Below, one piece after another: positions 37,497 through 45,906 of a stretch of 58,726 bases of DNA. The notes below the pieces were generated by a model. The model was given only the letters and a program-made list of their open reading frames with translations, did no database searches and was not told the DNA's origin. A program made the position numbers and the translations under genes. Position 1 is the stretch's first letter. Every line of letters starts with the position of its first letter. This DNA is from Bacteroidales bacterium (GTDB taxonomy: Bacteria > Bacteroidota > Bacteroidia > Bacteroidales > UBA3824): assembly GCA_024401025.1 (NCBI GenBank), contig JAKSLV010000005.1, positions 1 to 58,726 on the forward strand, read 5' to 3'.

Positions 37497-38570
37497 ATGA
37501 AAATAATATTATTTACAGACAGTCTAGGAGCTGGCGGTGCACAAAGGCAATTGGTCGGGCTAGCATTAATGTTGAAAAATGAAGGTCTAAACATTAAGGT
37601 TAGTACTTATTTTGATATTGATTTTTACAAACAATATCTTGATGATAATGGTGTTTGCAACGAATTGATTCCTGATGCAGATAATAAAAAGAAACGTATA
37701 TTTGCAGTAAGGAGTTATTTGAAAAAGGAGAAACCTGATTGGGTTATCGCTTATCAAGAAACACCATCTCTTGTGGCTTCTATCGCTAAACTATTAGGCG
37801 GTGATTTTAAATTAATAGTTAGTGAAAGGAATACCACTCAATCAATAGGTATGAATGAGCGGGTTAGATTTTTCCTTTACCGTTGGGCTGATGCAATTGT
37901 TCCTAATAGTTATTCTCAGGAAAAATTTCTTGTTGAGCATTATTCTTGGATGAAAACCAAGATAAGGACAATAACTAATTTTGTGGATCTTAATAGATTT
38001 TCTTATGTTTCTCGTAAACGTAGAAAAATTCCTCAAATATTAGTAGTAGCAACAATATTTGATTCCAAAAATGCTATAGGCTTAATTGAAGCAGCAAATA
38101 TTTTGAAGAATAAAGTATATGCTTTTTGTATTAAGTGGTATGGTTATGTTGATACTTATATTCAATATTATAATCAATGTGTTAGTTTAATAAATAAATA
38201 TAAATTGAATGAGAATTTTATTCTTTTACCTAAAACTAAGCAAATAGAAGAAAAGTATAAAGAAGCGGATTATTTTTGTTTACCTTCTTTTTATGAGGGT
38301 ACACCGAATGTTATTTGTGAGGCATGTTCTACAGGTCTTCCAGTTTTATGTAGTGATGTTTGTGATAATTATATTTTTGTTCATGAACGGGAAAATGGAA
38401 TTTTGTTTAATCCCAAGAGTCCTATTGATATTGCCGAAAAGATTGAGGTTATATTAAAGCAGTCAGACGAAGAATATAATAACTATTGCATTAATAGTCG
38501 TAAGAATGCTGAATTATTATTGTCAGATAATATATTTTTGCAAAAATATTTAAAAATAATTAATAAATGA
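37497..38570 (+). CDS. GT4-family glycosyltransferase
   Basis: The 357-residue GT-B enzyme begins with MKIILFTDSLGAGGAQRQL, the typical GT4 N-terminus, and has the donor-binding segment LPSFYEGTPNVICEACSTGLP (written here in part: FYEGTPNVICEA) with the E-x7-E spacing. ATG 37497 follows the polymerase stop by two bases. It shares ATGA with the next glycosyltransferase gene. The sugar and linkage cannot be inferred. Confidence 0.88.
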   Translation: MKIILFTDSLGAGGAQRQLVGLALMLKNEGLNIKVSTYFDIDFYKQYLDDNGVCNELIPDADNKKKRIFAVRSYLKKEKPDWVIAYQETPSLVASIAKLLGGDFKLIVSERNTTQSIGMNERVRFFLYRWADAIVPNSYSQEKFLVEHYSWMKTKIRTITNFVDLNRFSYVSRKRRKIPQILVVATIFDSKNAIGLIEAANILKNKVYAFCIKWYGYVDTYIQYYNQCVSLINKYKLNENFILLPKTKQIEEKYKEADYFCLPSFYEGTPNVICEACSTGLPVLCSDVCDNYIFVHERENGILFNPKSPIDIAEKIEVILKQSDEEYNNYCINSRKNAELLLSDNIFLQKYLKIINK

Positions 38571-39679
38571 AAGTTATTCTTTGTACTCCATTTATTCAAA
38601 GTCCAGAATTTGCCCAAGGAGGTCTTGTTGTTTGGGGTGCTAATATAATTAACTATTACAAATCCTTGGTTGATAAAGAGGTTGAATTAGTTCCTATTTC
38701 TTTTGATCGTAGAACTTATGCGAAGAATCATAAGTCTAAAATTGGTCAGTTTGTTAATGGAATTAAAGAATTGTGGCGTTCAACTTTCCAAACAGTGAAA
38801 CTTCTTAAAAGACGAGACTTTGATGCTGTTCACGTTTGTACAAGTACATATTTTAGCTTGCTTAAAGATTTAATTATCTTGTGGGCGGCTAAACATTATG
38901 GTGTACGTGGATACGTTCATTTCCATTGTGGAAGAGTTCCTGATATTTTAAAGGCTTCTAATTGGGAACATAAACTTCTTATTAAGGTAGCATCATTGGC
39001 TACTAAATGTATTACAATGGATTTGCATTCATTTTATGCTTTTGAAAATTATGGTATTCATAATATCGTAAATTTGCCAAATCCTTTGTCTTTGTCAATC
39101 ATTAATCAAGTAACAGAAAGGTCATTTTTTATGACTAAGGTTCCTGGTAGAATAGCTTTTGTTGGTCATGTTATTCCAACTAAGGGAATCCAAGAATTAG
39201 TTGAGAGTTGTTGTATGTTAGGAACCCCAGACTTACATATCATTGGAAAACTTCTTCCCAATGATAAAGCTGTTATTGATTCATTGCTCTCAAAATACAA
39301 TACTAAAGGTGAGTGGATAACTTGGGTTGGAGAAATTCCTCATGAGAATGTAATTGATGAGTTGCTTCAAGCCGAAGTATTTGCTTTTCCTACTTATACA
39401 GAAGGATTTCCTAATGTAATACTTGAAGCAATGGTTTGCAAATGCGCTATAGTTACTACCACTGTGGGGGCTATTCCTGAAATGCTTGATATAGAAAATG
39501 ATGCTTGTGGTGTTTGTGTGGAGCCTAAAAATACCGAATTATTTTATAATGCTTTGAGTAATGTATATGGTAATAGTGAATGTATAACAGAGTATTCAAA
39601 TAAAGCTTTTGTTAGAGTAAACGAACAATATACAATTAATAATGTTTGGAATCAAATGGTAGAGATTTGGAGTGATTAA
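38567..39679 (+). CDS. GT4-family glycosyltransferase
   Basis: The 370-residue GT-B enzyme has AQGGLVVWGANIIN near the N-terminus, RIAFVGHVIPTKGI opening the donor-binding half, and FPTYTEGFPNVILEAMVCK as the GT4 EX7E region. It overlaps the upstream gene by ATGA. Directly after its TAA, in the same frame, lies the coding-like tail of another GT4 gene, so the 3' end appears to be a recombination junction. Last intact gene of the AT-rich block. Confidence 0.88.
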   Translation: MKVILCTPFIQSPEFAQGGLVVWGANIINYYKSLVDKEVELVPISFDRRTYAKNHKSKIGQFVNGIKELWRSTFQTVKLLKRRDFDAVHVCTSTYFSLLKDLIILWAAKHYGVRGYVHFHCGRVPDILKASNWEHKLLIKVASLATKCITMDLHSFYAFENYGIHNIVNLPNPLSLSIINQVTERSFFMTKVPGRIAFVGHVIPTKGIQELVESCCMLGTPDLHIIGKLLPNDKAVIDSLLSKYNTKGEWITWVGEIPHENVIDELLQAEVFAFPTYTEGFPNVILEAMVCKCAIVTTTVGAIPEMLDIENDACGVCVEPKNTELFYNALSNVYGNSECITEYSNKAFVRVNEQYTINNVWNQMVEIWSD

Positions 39680-39784
39680 TTATCCTTGGAGAACTTCACT
39701 TCCGAAATCATTGCCAAGAAAATGCTTCAATTATATTCTTGGATTCTAAATGGAGGCGATAAACCGGAATTTGTAATTGATTAA
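39680..39784 (+). pseudogene. C-terminal remnant of a second GT4 gene
   Basis: Thirty-four codons in frame with the upstream gene, beginning right after its TAA, read LSLENFTSEIIAKKMLQLYS, then WILNGGDKPEFVID and a TAA. This matches the usual end of GT4 enzymes (helix with IAxxxLxLYxWxL, then a short GGxKPEFV tail). There is no start codon. It looks like the end of a gene whose body was replaced. Confidence 0.65.
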
Positions 39785-39801
39785 AATAATCAATCAAATA
39801 T

Positions 39802-39833
39802 TTTGTCAGAATCAATATTGTAATTATATTTGC
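39802..39833 (+). promoter_or_regulatory. Promoter of the first Panacea pair
   Basis: TTTG at 39802-39805, a 19-base spacer and TATATTTGC at 39825-39833. It overlaps an in-frame TTG at 39830, so translation must start downstream, at ATG 39851. Confidence 0.65.
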
Positions 39834-39850
39834 CCCGTAAACTTGAAAAT

Positions 39851-40342
39851 ATGGACATTTCTAATAATTTATCAACAATTGATTCTGTAATACTTGGCAA
39901 TTATATTGTTAAGCATTATGGACCAATGTCGCATTTAAAACTTCAGAAATTGTTGTTTTATTGCGATGCGTATCATCTTGCCTACTTTGGTAAAGAATTG
40001 GTGACTGATGGATTCGAGGCTTGGGTTCATGGTCCTGTTAGCAGGAAGGTTTACAACAGTTTCAAGGACAAATCTGTTCTATATGCCGATATTGATTATT
40101 CAGAGCTTCAGGTAAATGATCCAGATGCTGATTTTGCCAGACTCACTAGTTCGCAGCAGAATTTCATTATAGAGATACTTGACAATCTATCTACATGGAC
40201 CGATTTGGACTTGGAAACTGCAACACACAACGAGAAGCCTTGGCAAGAAGCCCGTATGGGATATTCTGCCGGCGACAAATGCAGTGTGCTGATATCTAAG
40301 GACACCACTTTGCAATTCTATAAAAAGGAGTTATATGCCTAA
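39851..40342 (+). CDS. Panacea-domain (DUF4065) antitoxin
   Basis: The 163-residue protein has the Panacea signature: HLKLQKLLFYCDAYHLAYFG, then FEAWVHGPVSRKVYNSF, and THNEKPWQEARMGY near the C-terminus. Panacea is an antitoxin domain that pairs with many unrelated toxins (PanAT systems). It has its own promoter, and its end overlaps the next gene by 8 bases, the classic arrangement of antitoxin before toxin. Confidence 0.85.
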   Translation: MDISNNLSTIDSVILGNYIVKHYGPMSHLKLQKLLFYCDAYHLAYFGKELVTDGFEAWVHGPVSRKVYNSFKDKSVLYADIDYSELQVNDPDADFARLTSSQQNFIIEILDNLSTWTDLDLETATHNEKPWQEARMGYSAGDKCSVLISKDTTLQFYKKELYA

Positions 40343-40787
40343 ATTTCAGAAACATAAGCAAGAGTCCATATTAAAGTCAATTCTCAATAATAAGAAAAAC
40401 AACAGTGTAAACGATCCTGAACGACTTGGTAATTTCCAGATAAGTCTACAGTATTACAACGACAATCAGCCCACAGATAATACATTGAAGGTATGGGAAA
40501 GTAGTGGTTTGCTGGCAGATGCCTTGGAAGTTTTGTCAGGATATTGCAAGCGTCCTTTAAGGGAGCAGATCGACGGAAAGAAATTTTCTGTCTATCAAGG
40601 ATTTCCCAAAAAGGATCAAACTGAATTTACCTTTCCTAACAATGTGCCTGAGGATGCTCAATGGGCAAGAATTCATATCAAGGGTAAGCCTGTGGTTATC
40701 GGTCATATTGTAGGAAATACTTTCTTTATCGTCTTCTTCGACAAGGATCACCGTTTTTGGTTGACAAAACGGGAAACTGATAATTAG
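40335..40787 (+). CDS. Putative toxin partner of the Panacea antitoxin
   Basis: The 150-residue protein is not a family I can name. It has a basic N-terminus, a helical middle (KVWESSGLLADALEVLSGYC) and a beta-rich C-terminus with WARIHIKGKPVVIGHIVGN and FDKDHRFW, which faintly recalls RelE-like folds. The role as toxin is inferred from its size, its 8-base overlap with the Panacea gene and the shared promoter. Confidence 0.55.
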   Translation: MPKFQKHKQESILKSILNNKKNNSVNDPERLGNFQISLQYYNDNQPTDNTLKVWESSGLLADALEVLSGYCKRPLREQIDGKKFSVYQGFPKKDQTEFTFPNNVPEDAQWARIHIKGKPVVIGHIVGNTFFIVFFDKDHRFWLTKRETDN

Positions 40788-40793
40788 CATTTT

Positions 40794-41345
40794 ATGCCAA
40801 CCATCGATCTTTCTAAATATAAGAACACACTCTCACGCAAGCATCAGATAATCCGTCTGATATGGAGTATTGTATGGCCCATGTGCACATGGTTTTTGCC
40901 TAGGTCTATGGGTAGCGGATGGAAAAGGTTTGTCCTGAATCTTTTTGGGGCAAGGATTTCAAAGGGTGTAGTAATACAATCTTCCATCAAGGTATATTAT
41001 CCTAAGAATCTTATTGTTGGAAAAAATTCTTGGTTGGGCGATTATGTGAATTTCTATAATGTGGATTTAATAACCATTGGCGAAAATGTGGTGGTTTCGC
41101 AATATTCGCATTTGTGCACAGCCTCTCATAGCGTATCAGAGAGCTCTTTCCGTCTTGTTACTAAGCCCATTGCGATAGATAATTGTGCCTGGGTGGCAGC
41201 CGAAGCCTTTGTAGGAATGGGCGTTAGAATAGGCGAGGGGGCTGTGGTAGGAGCGAGGGCTGTTGTTGTCAAGGATGTTGAGCCTTGGTCTATAGTAGGC
41301 GGCAATCCTGCAATAACAATCAAGAAACGGGAAATCAAGAATTAA
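40794..41345 (+). CDS. Hexapeptide-repeat acetyltransferase (WcaF/LbH type)
   Basis: The 183-residue protein has an N-terminal amphipathic part and a left-handed beta-helix of hexapeptide units (LIVGKNSWLGDYVNFY, ITIGENVVVSQYSHLC, VGMGVRIGEGAVVGARAVVV) ending VGGNPA, typical of acetyl-CoA-dependent sugar O-acetyltransferases such as WcaF. The His of TASHSV is the likely catalytic base. It starts 6 bases after the putative toxin gene and sits between two Panacea pairs. Confidence 0.85.
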   Translation: MPTIDLSKYKNTLSRKHQIIRLIWSIVWPMCTWFLPRSMGSGWKRFVLNLFGARISKGVVIQSSIKVYYPKNLIVGKNSWLGDYVNFYNVDLITIGENVVVSQYSHLCTASHSVSESSFRLVTKPIAIDNCAWVAAEAFVGMGVRIGEGAVVGARAVVVKDVEPWSIVGGNPAITIKKREIKN

Positions 41346-41393
41346 TTCATTTTTCCCCAGTTTTCGATATTTGTCATAAAAATATCAATTTCC

Positions 41394-41425
41394 TTGTTTC
41401 ATTAAAATAAATTGCCTATTTTTGC
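41394..41425 (+). promoter_or_regulatory. Promoter of the second Panacea pair
   Basis: TTG at 41394-41396, a 20-base spacer and TATTTTTGC at 41417-41425, 27 bases before the ATG. Confidence 0.6.
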
Positions 41426-41452
41426 AACGCATTATTATTTGCGTTATTTTGT

Positions 41453-42019
41453 ATGAAGACTATAGAGCAAATTAAGAAAATAGAGTCTGTTGTTTTGTAT
41501 GTACTCAGAAACTTTAAGAGTGGTGTGGATTACATTAAATTGTTCAAGATAATCTACTTTGCTCATAAGGAGTATTTGGCTACATACGGCAAGGTTCTTT
41601 GCCCTGATACATTCAAGGCAAGGACTTATGGACCTGTGCCTGCATTGTCCGACAAGGTTATAAAGAATGTGGAGCAGGACGAGATGGATGAGTTTTCTGA
41701 TTTGCAGTCTTTTGAAAGGTCTATCAGGGTTGATAACAAACTGGTGTATCCATTGTCGGAGCCTGATATGGATTATCTTTCCAAAAAAGAATGTCAGTAT
41801 TTGGATAAGTGGTTTGATTACTGCAAAAACAAGGATTCTGTAACTGAGTTGTCCCCCGAATCACATGATTCGGCGTATATGTCTGCTGTGGCCAGAATGA
41901 AGGAAGATCCTCAGCTTGGCACTATTACTAATATAGATATTGCCAAAGCAGGAGGGGCTTCTGAGAAGATGATATCATATATCCGTGAAAAGGAATTGTT
42001 ATTGGAGAATCTGGCATAA
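41453..42019 (+). CDS. Second Panacea-domain (DUF4065-like) antitoxin
   Basis: The 188-residue protein shows the Panacea core DYIKLFKIIYFAHKEYLATY and FKARTYGPVPALSDKV, clearly distinct in sequence from the first copy, so it is not a recent duplicate. It has its own promoter, and a partner gene begins directly after its TAA. Confidence 0.78.
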   Translation: MKTIEQIKKIESVVLYVLRNFKSGVDYIKLFKIIYFAHKEYLATYGKVLCPDTFKARTYGPVPALSDKVIKNVEQDEMDEFSDLQSFERSIRVDNKLVYPLSEPDMDYLSKKECQYLDKWFDYCKNKDSVTELSPESHDSAYMSAVARMKEDPQLGTITNIDIAKAGGASEKMISYIREKELLLENLA

Positions 42020-42022
42020 GTG

Positions 42023-42514
42023 ATGGACGAGGTTGCCAACAACATATTAGCAAATATTCAGAATGCGATGAGGCAAGACTCCCTTATTGGAGGTGTTGAG
42101 GATTTGCATGTAGGGGATATTGTTTATTATGATATGGATAGGGCTGATGGCATCATTCCTAATGATGGATATGATTCACGATTAAAATATGTTGTTGTAG
42201 CTGGTTCCAAAACAAATGGAAAGGAAGTTTGTGCTGTTTTGATAAATTCCGAGGCAGATTATTCTGATGATGCAGATTGGAAGGCCGAGCAATATCTTAT
42301 AAGCAAAAATGATTATCCAGGTATCCTTGATAAGGATAGTTGGATAGATTGTACTGATCCCAAGGAATTGAAAGTTAGCAAGATTAAGAGTAAGAAGGCC
42401 GAGAAAAAGGGGTGTCTCAACGAGAGAGATTTACAAAATATTATGAGGCATCTTAAAGAAAATGATTTTGTAGACCAGCACATTCGTAAAGTGTATGGTA
42501 TTGATAAATATTGA
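42023..42514 (+). CDS. Putative toxin partner, PemK/MazF-like
   Basis: The 163-residue protein begins at ATG 42023 (a GTG at 42020 is possible). The segment LHVGDIVYYDMDR, then LKYVVVAG and WIDCTDPKELKVSKI, is reminiscent of the PemK/MazF beta-barrel (GDIV, VVV, then the short helix after the last strand). The C-terminus is a charged helical tail. Toxin function is inferred from pairing with a Panacea gene and is not demonstrated. Confidence 0.5.
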   Translation: MDEVANNILANIQNAMRQDSLIGGVEDLHVGDIVYYDMDRADGIIPNDGYDSRLKYVVVAGSKTNGKEVCAVLINSEADYSDDADWKAEQYLISKNDYPGILDKDSWIDCTDPKELKVSKIKSKKAEKKGCLNERDLQNIMRHLKENDFVDQHIRKVYGIDKY

Positions 42515-42587
42515 CAATTATATATCGCACATTTTTTGATGAGTTTTTTTGTGCTTTGAAAAAATTCCCCATCCCTAAACCATTCTT

Positions 42588-43373
42588 ATGCTAATATCAA
42601 TCATTACCGCTACATTCAATAGCGGGAAAACCGTCCGTGACACCTTGGAGAGCATTCTGGGGCAGACTTTCCAGAACTACGAGCTCATCATCAAGGACGG
42701 AGGTTCCAAGGACGATACCTTGGATATCTGCCGCGAGTATCAGCCCCGTTTCGGCCACCGCATGCGCATAATATCAGCCCCCGACAAGGGCATCTACGAC
42801 GCTATGAATCAGGGAATAGCCGCTGCCACTGGCGATGTGGTGGGCATCCTGAATAGCGACGATTTCTATGCCAAGCCTCAGGTGCTGGAGATAATAGCCA
42901 ACACTCTGGATGCCGATCCTGATACCGACGCCGTGTATGCCGATGTGGATTACGTATCAGAAACCGATACCAGCCACGTAGTGAGGCACTACAGCAGCAA
43001 GGTTTTCCGCCCCGGCCGTATGAGGATGGGATTCATGCCCGCCCATCCCACATTCTATTGCCGCAAGAAAGTCTACGACAGATTCCAGCCCTATTTCAAC
43101 ACCAGCTACAAGATTGCCGCCGATTTCGAGAACCTTCTGCGCATGATATATGTGGGCGGCATCAGTACAAAATACATACAAGACACATTCGTGAGTATGA
43201 GGGTGGGAGGCGCCTCCTCCAGCGGCATCAGCAGCCACAGGCAGATCCTCCGCGACCACCGCCGCGCGCTCCGTGAAAACGGCGTAAAATCCAACCTCCT
43301 GATGCTCTCGCTACGCTATATATACAAAATTTGGGAACTCCTGAAATCCCGGCTCTCCTTTTTCCGCAAATAA
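42588..43373 (+). CDS. GT2-family glycosyltransferase
   Basis: The 261-residue GT-A enzyme starts MLISIITATFNSGKTV, has IIKDGGSKDDTLDI, GIYDAMNQGI, and ILNSDDFYA as the DxD-like metal site, then AADFENLLRM. This subgroup includes WcaA/WcaE-like capsule enzymes. Composition is markedly GC-richer than the genes at 32.9-39.7 kb and like the chromosome flanks. It begins a run of tightly spaced genes ending with manA. Confidence 0.9.
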   Translation: MLISIITATFNSGKTVRDTLESILGQTFQNYELIIKDGGSKDDTLDICREYQPRFGHRMRIISAPDKGIYDAMNQGIAAATGDVVGILNSDDFYAKPQVLEIIANTLDADPDTDAVYADVDYVSETDTSHVVRHYSSKVFRPGRMRMGFMPAHPTFYCRKKVYDRFQPYFNTSYKIAADFENLLRMIYVGGISTKYIQDTFVSMRVGGASSSGISSHRQILRDHRRALRENGVKSNLLMLSLRYIYKIWELLKSRLSFFRK

Positions 43374-43396
43374 TTTCAACCAATAAACCTAAATAT

Positions 43397-44599
43397 ATGT
43401 CAATCTTACTCATTGTTGCGCTGTCGCTGGCGGCCCTGGTGGCTGTGGAGATGGTGTATTTCAAGGTCTTGGCCATTGCCAAGAACAAAAACCTTGTCGA
43501 TAATCCTGATGCTCGCAAGCTTCAGAAAGTGCCTGTGCCGGTTCTTGGAGGCATAGCAGTGATGTTCGGAATCTTCATAGGGCTGGGCAGCGCCTCGGCC
43601 ATATTGCCGCTGGCCCTGGGCATGGATTTCTCGCCCATACTCCCCGTGCTTATCCCCATGGCCCTTATGCTATACGTGGGCGCCATCGACGATATCAGCG
43701 GACTCTCGCCCCTGAAGCGGCTCTTCCTTGAAATATTCGCCGTGCTCTCCATAATCCTCACCGCCAACCTCTGCGTGGATTCGCTCCACGGGCTCTGGGG
43801 CGTGGGCGGCATCAACTGGTATCTCGGAGTGCTATTCACCGTGATAGGCGGCGTGGGCATCATCAACGCCCTCAATATGATAGACGGAGTAAACGGCCTC
43901 AGCAGCGGCCTCAGCATAGTGTGCTGCTGTTTCTTCGGATACGCCTTCTACCGTGTGGGCGATTACTGCAACTCCGTGCTGGCCTTCGTGATGGTGGGCT
44001 CGCTGCTGCCCTTCCTCTTCCACAACGTTTTCGGCAACCTCTCGCGCATGTTCATCGGCGATGCCGGCACCATGGTTCTTGGAATCCTGATGACGTGGTT
44101 CTGCATCAACCTTCTCGGCAGCGGTCCCACGGCCGATGCGCTCGTTAATTCCGACGGCTGCGGCGTGGTGTCGCTGGCCCTGGCAATACTCAGCGTGCCC
44201 GTTTTCGACACCCTCAGGGTAATGACCATGAGGATCTTCCACCGCAAAAGCCCCTTCTCGCCCGACAAGACCCACCTCCACCACGCATTCCTCTCGGCAG
44301 GCATGTCGCACTTCATCACCTCGGTCACCGAGATATCGCTCGATATCATCATCGTGGCCATCTGGTACATTTGCCACCTCCTGATGCTGGGGATAGAAAT
44401 ACAGCTCTACATCGTGGTGGCCAGCTCCATAATATTTGTGTGGGGCACCTACGCCGTTATCCATCATCTGGAAAAGCACAGCCCTGATGCTTTGGCCCGC
44501 ATACGGCAAACCACGCGCCTCACCCACATGGGCGACAAGGGCTGGTGGAAACTTCTTCAGGAAATCTTGGACAGCCGTTGCTCAGGCAGTCAGAAATGA
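43397..44599 (+). CDS. Undecaprenyl-phosphate sugar-1-phosphate transferase (WecA/MraY-like)
   Basis: The 400-residue polytopic protein starts at ATG 43397. Family motifs are DNPDARKLQKVPVPVLGG, GAIDDISG (the DD metal site), NALNMIDGVNGLS, FIGDAGTMVLG and KTHLHH. It loads the first sugar-phosphate onto undecaprenyl phosphate, starting polysaccharide or O-antigen units. The C-terminal cytoplasmic extension after the last helix is longer than in WecA. It overlaps manA by ATGA. Confidence 0.9.
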   Translation: MSILLIVALSLAALVAVEMVYFKVLAIAKNKNLVDNPDARKLQKVPVPVLGGIAVMFGIFIGLGSASAILPLALGMDFSPILPVLIPMALMLYVGAIDDISGLSPLKRLFLEIFAVLSIILTANLCVDSLHGLWGVGGINWYLGVLFTVIGGVGIINALNMIDGVNGLSSGLSIVCCCFFGYAFYRVGDYCNSVLAFVMVGSLLPFLFHNVFGNLSRMFIGDAGTMVLGILMTWFCINLLGSGPTADALVNSDGCGVVSLALAILSVPVFDTLRVMTMRIFHRKSPFSPDKTHLHHAFLSAGMSHFITSVTEISLDIIIVAIWYICHLLMLGIEIQLYIVVASSIIFVWGTYAVIHHLEKHSPDALARIRQTTRLTHMGDKGWWKLLQEILDSRCSGSQK

Positions 44600-45582
44600 A
44601 ACTCTATCCCTTCCTCTTCCAGCCCGACCTCCATCCACTTGTATGGGGCGGATACCGGCTCTTCGGATTCAAGGGGATGCCCAGCCAGCAGCGGCCCATC
44701 GGCGAATCGTGGGAGGTTAGCGTAATCCCCTACAGCACCTCCATAATATCCAACGGACCATTCCGGGGGCGCAACCTTGCTGACGTGGTGCAGCAGCATC
44801 AGGCCGAAATACTGGGCCCTGATGTTGCTGAGAAGCATCAGGGACAGCTTCCGTTGCTGGTCAAGTTCATCGACGCGCGCAGCAACCTGAGCATCCAGGT
44901 GCATCCCAACAACGCCATGGCCCGCGCCAAATACGACAAGCCCGGAAAATCCGAGATGTGGTATGTGATAGATGCCGAGCCGGGCAGCTTCATATACGCG
45001 GGCTTCAGCAGGCCCATCACTGAGGGCGAGTATTACCGTCGAGTGGCCGATTCCACCATCTGCGATGTGTTGGCCCGCCATGAGGTGAGGCCAGGCGACG
45101 TTTTCTACCTGCCAGCCGGACGCATTCACGCCATAGGCCGTGGCATACTATTGGCCGAGATCCAGCAATCCAGCGATATCACCTACAGGATATTCGATTA
45201 CAACCGCCCCGGCATGGACGGCCTCCCGCGCGAGCTGCATACCGTTCTGGCGGCCAAGGCTTTGGATTTTGGTGTGGAGGCCGATTACAAGACCACGTAT
45301 CAGCACACCCCTGATGCCGAGTGCCGTCTGCTGGATTCGCCCCATTTCAGCGCCAGCCTTCTGGAATGTACCCGGCCCATGCGCCGAAACCTGATACCGC
45401 GAGGCAGCTTCGTGATATCAATGTGCATAAGCGGCAGCTGCAAAATCCGCATCCGCTCCACAGGCTACGAGATAGATCTTTCCCGCGGCCACAGCACCCT
45501 GATACCGGCCTCCATAACAGATTACGACATCATCCCCATAGGTGGGAACGTGCTGCTGCTGGATTCGTTTGTTTTAACGTAA
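44596..45582 (+). CDS. manA: Mannose-6-phosphate isomerase, class I
   Basis: The 328-residue cupin enzyme interconverts fructose-6-phosphate and mannose-6-phosphate. Visible signatures are HPLVWGGYRLFG, GESWEVS, FIDARSNLSIQVHPNN with metal ligands Gln and His, KSEMWYVIDAEPG with the ligand Glu, and PAGRIHAIG. ATG 44596 overlaps the upstream stop. Its product leads through mannose-1-phosphate to GDP-mannose, the substrate of gmd beyond the element at 45.6 kb. Confidence 0.92.
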   Translation: MKLYPFLFQPDLHPLVWGGYRLFGFKGMPSQQRPIGESWEVSVIPYSTSIISNGPFRGRNLADVVQQHQAEILGPDVAEKHQGQLPLLVKFIDARSNLSIQVHPNNAMARAKYDKPGKSEMWYVIDAEPGSFIYAGFSRPITEGEYYRRVADSTICDVLARHEVRPGDVFYLPAGRIHAIGRGILLAEIQQSSDITYRIFDYNRPGMDGLPRELHTVLAAKALDFGVEADYKTTYQHTPDAECRLLDSPHFSASLLECTRPMRRNLIPRGSFVISMCISGSCKIRIRSTGYEIDLSRGHSTLIPASITDYDIIPIGGNVLLLDSFVLT

Positions 45583-45906
45583 AAACTTTGCTGATAATTT
45601 TTTAACAAGAAAACAAGCACTTAAATACATTAATAGTACTTGGAGTGCTTAGAAAACTGCAAAAACAAGTTTTTGCTAAAAAACGCCAACGCAAGAAAAC
45701 AAAACATAGAAAACCCTTGTAACGTTGTTTTTTCCCGTTTTGTTTTCTAGCGTTAAGCGTTTTCTTGGTTATGTCAATAACCGGTTTTCTGCGCTTGAAA
45801 TCCGAGGAAGTGATAAAAAAGCGCGTTTTCTTGTTCAGAATAAGACCAAGCGCGTTCCATTGTAAATCAAAAATCGTAAATCAAAAATCAAAAATGCATA
45901 ATTCAC
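45583..45906. other. Noncoding stretch between manA and gmd
   Basis: Almost entirely filled by element copy B. After it lies a short direct repeat GTAAATCAAAAATC (45861-45889 area) leading into the gmd start. No clear gmd promoter box was found. Confidence 0.6.
45604..45838 (-). repeat. Dispersed intergenic element, copy B (inverted relative to copy A)
   Basis: Read on the minus strand this matches 23982-24217 along its whole length, sharing for example the run from GACATAACCAAGAAAACGC through TAACGCTAGAAAACAAAAC and, at the far end, GCAGTTTTCTAAGCACT. On the + strand its left end is AACAAGAAAACAAGCAC and its right end GCGCGTTTTCTTGTT, so the element has imperfect terminal inverted repeats. 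No protein is encoded. Confidence 0.8.
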
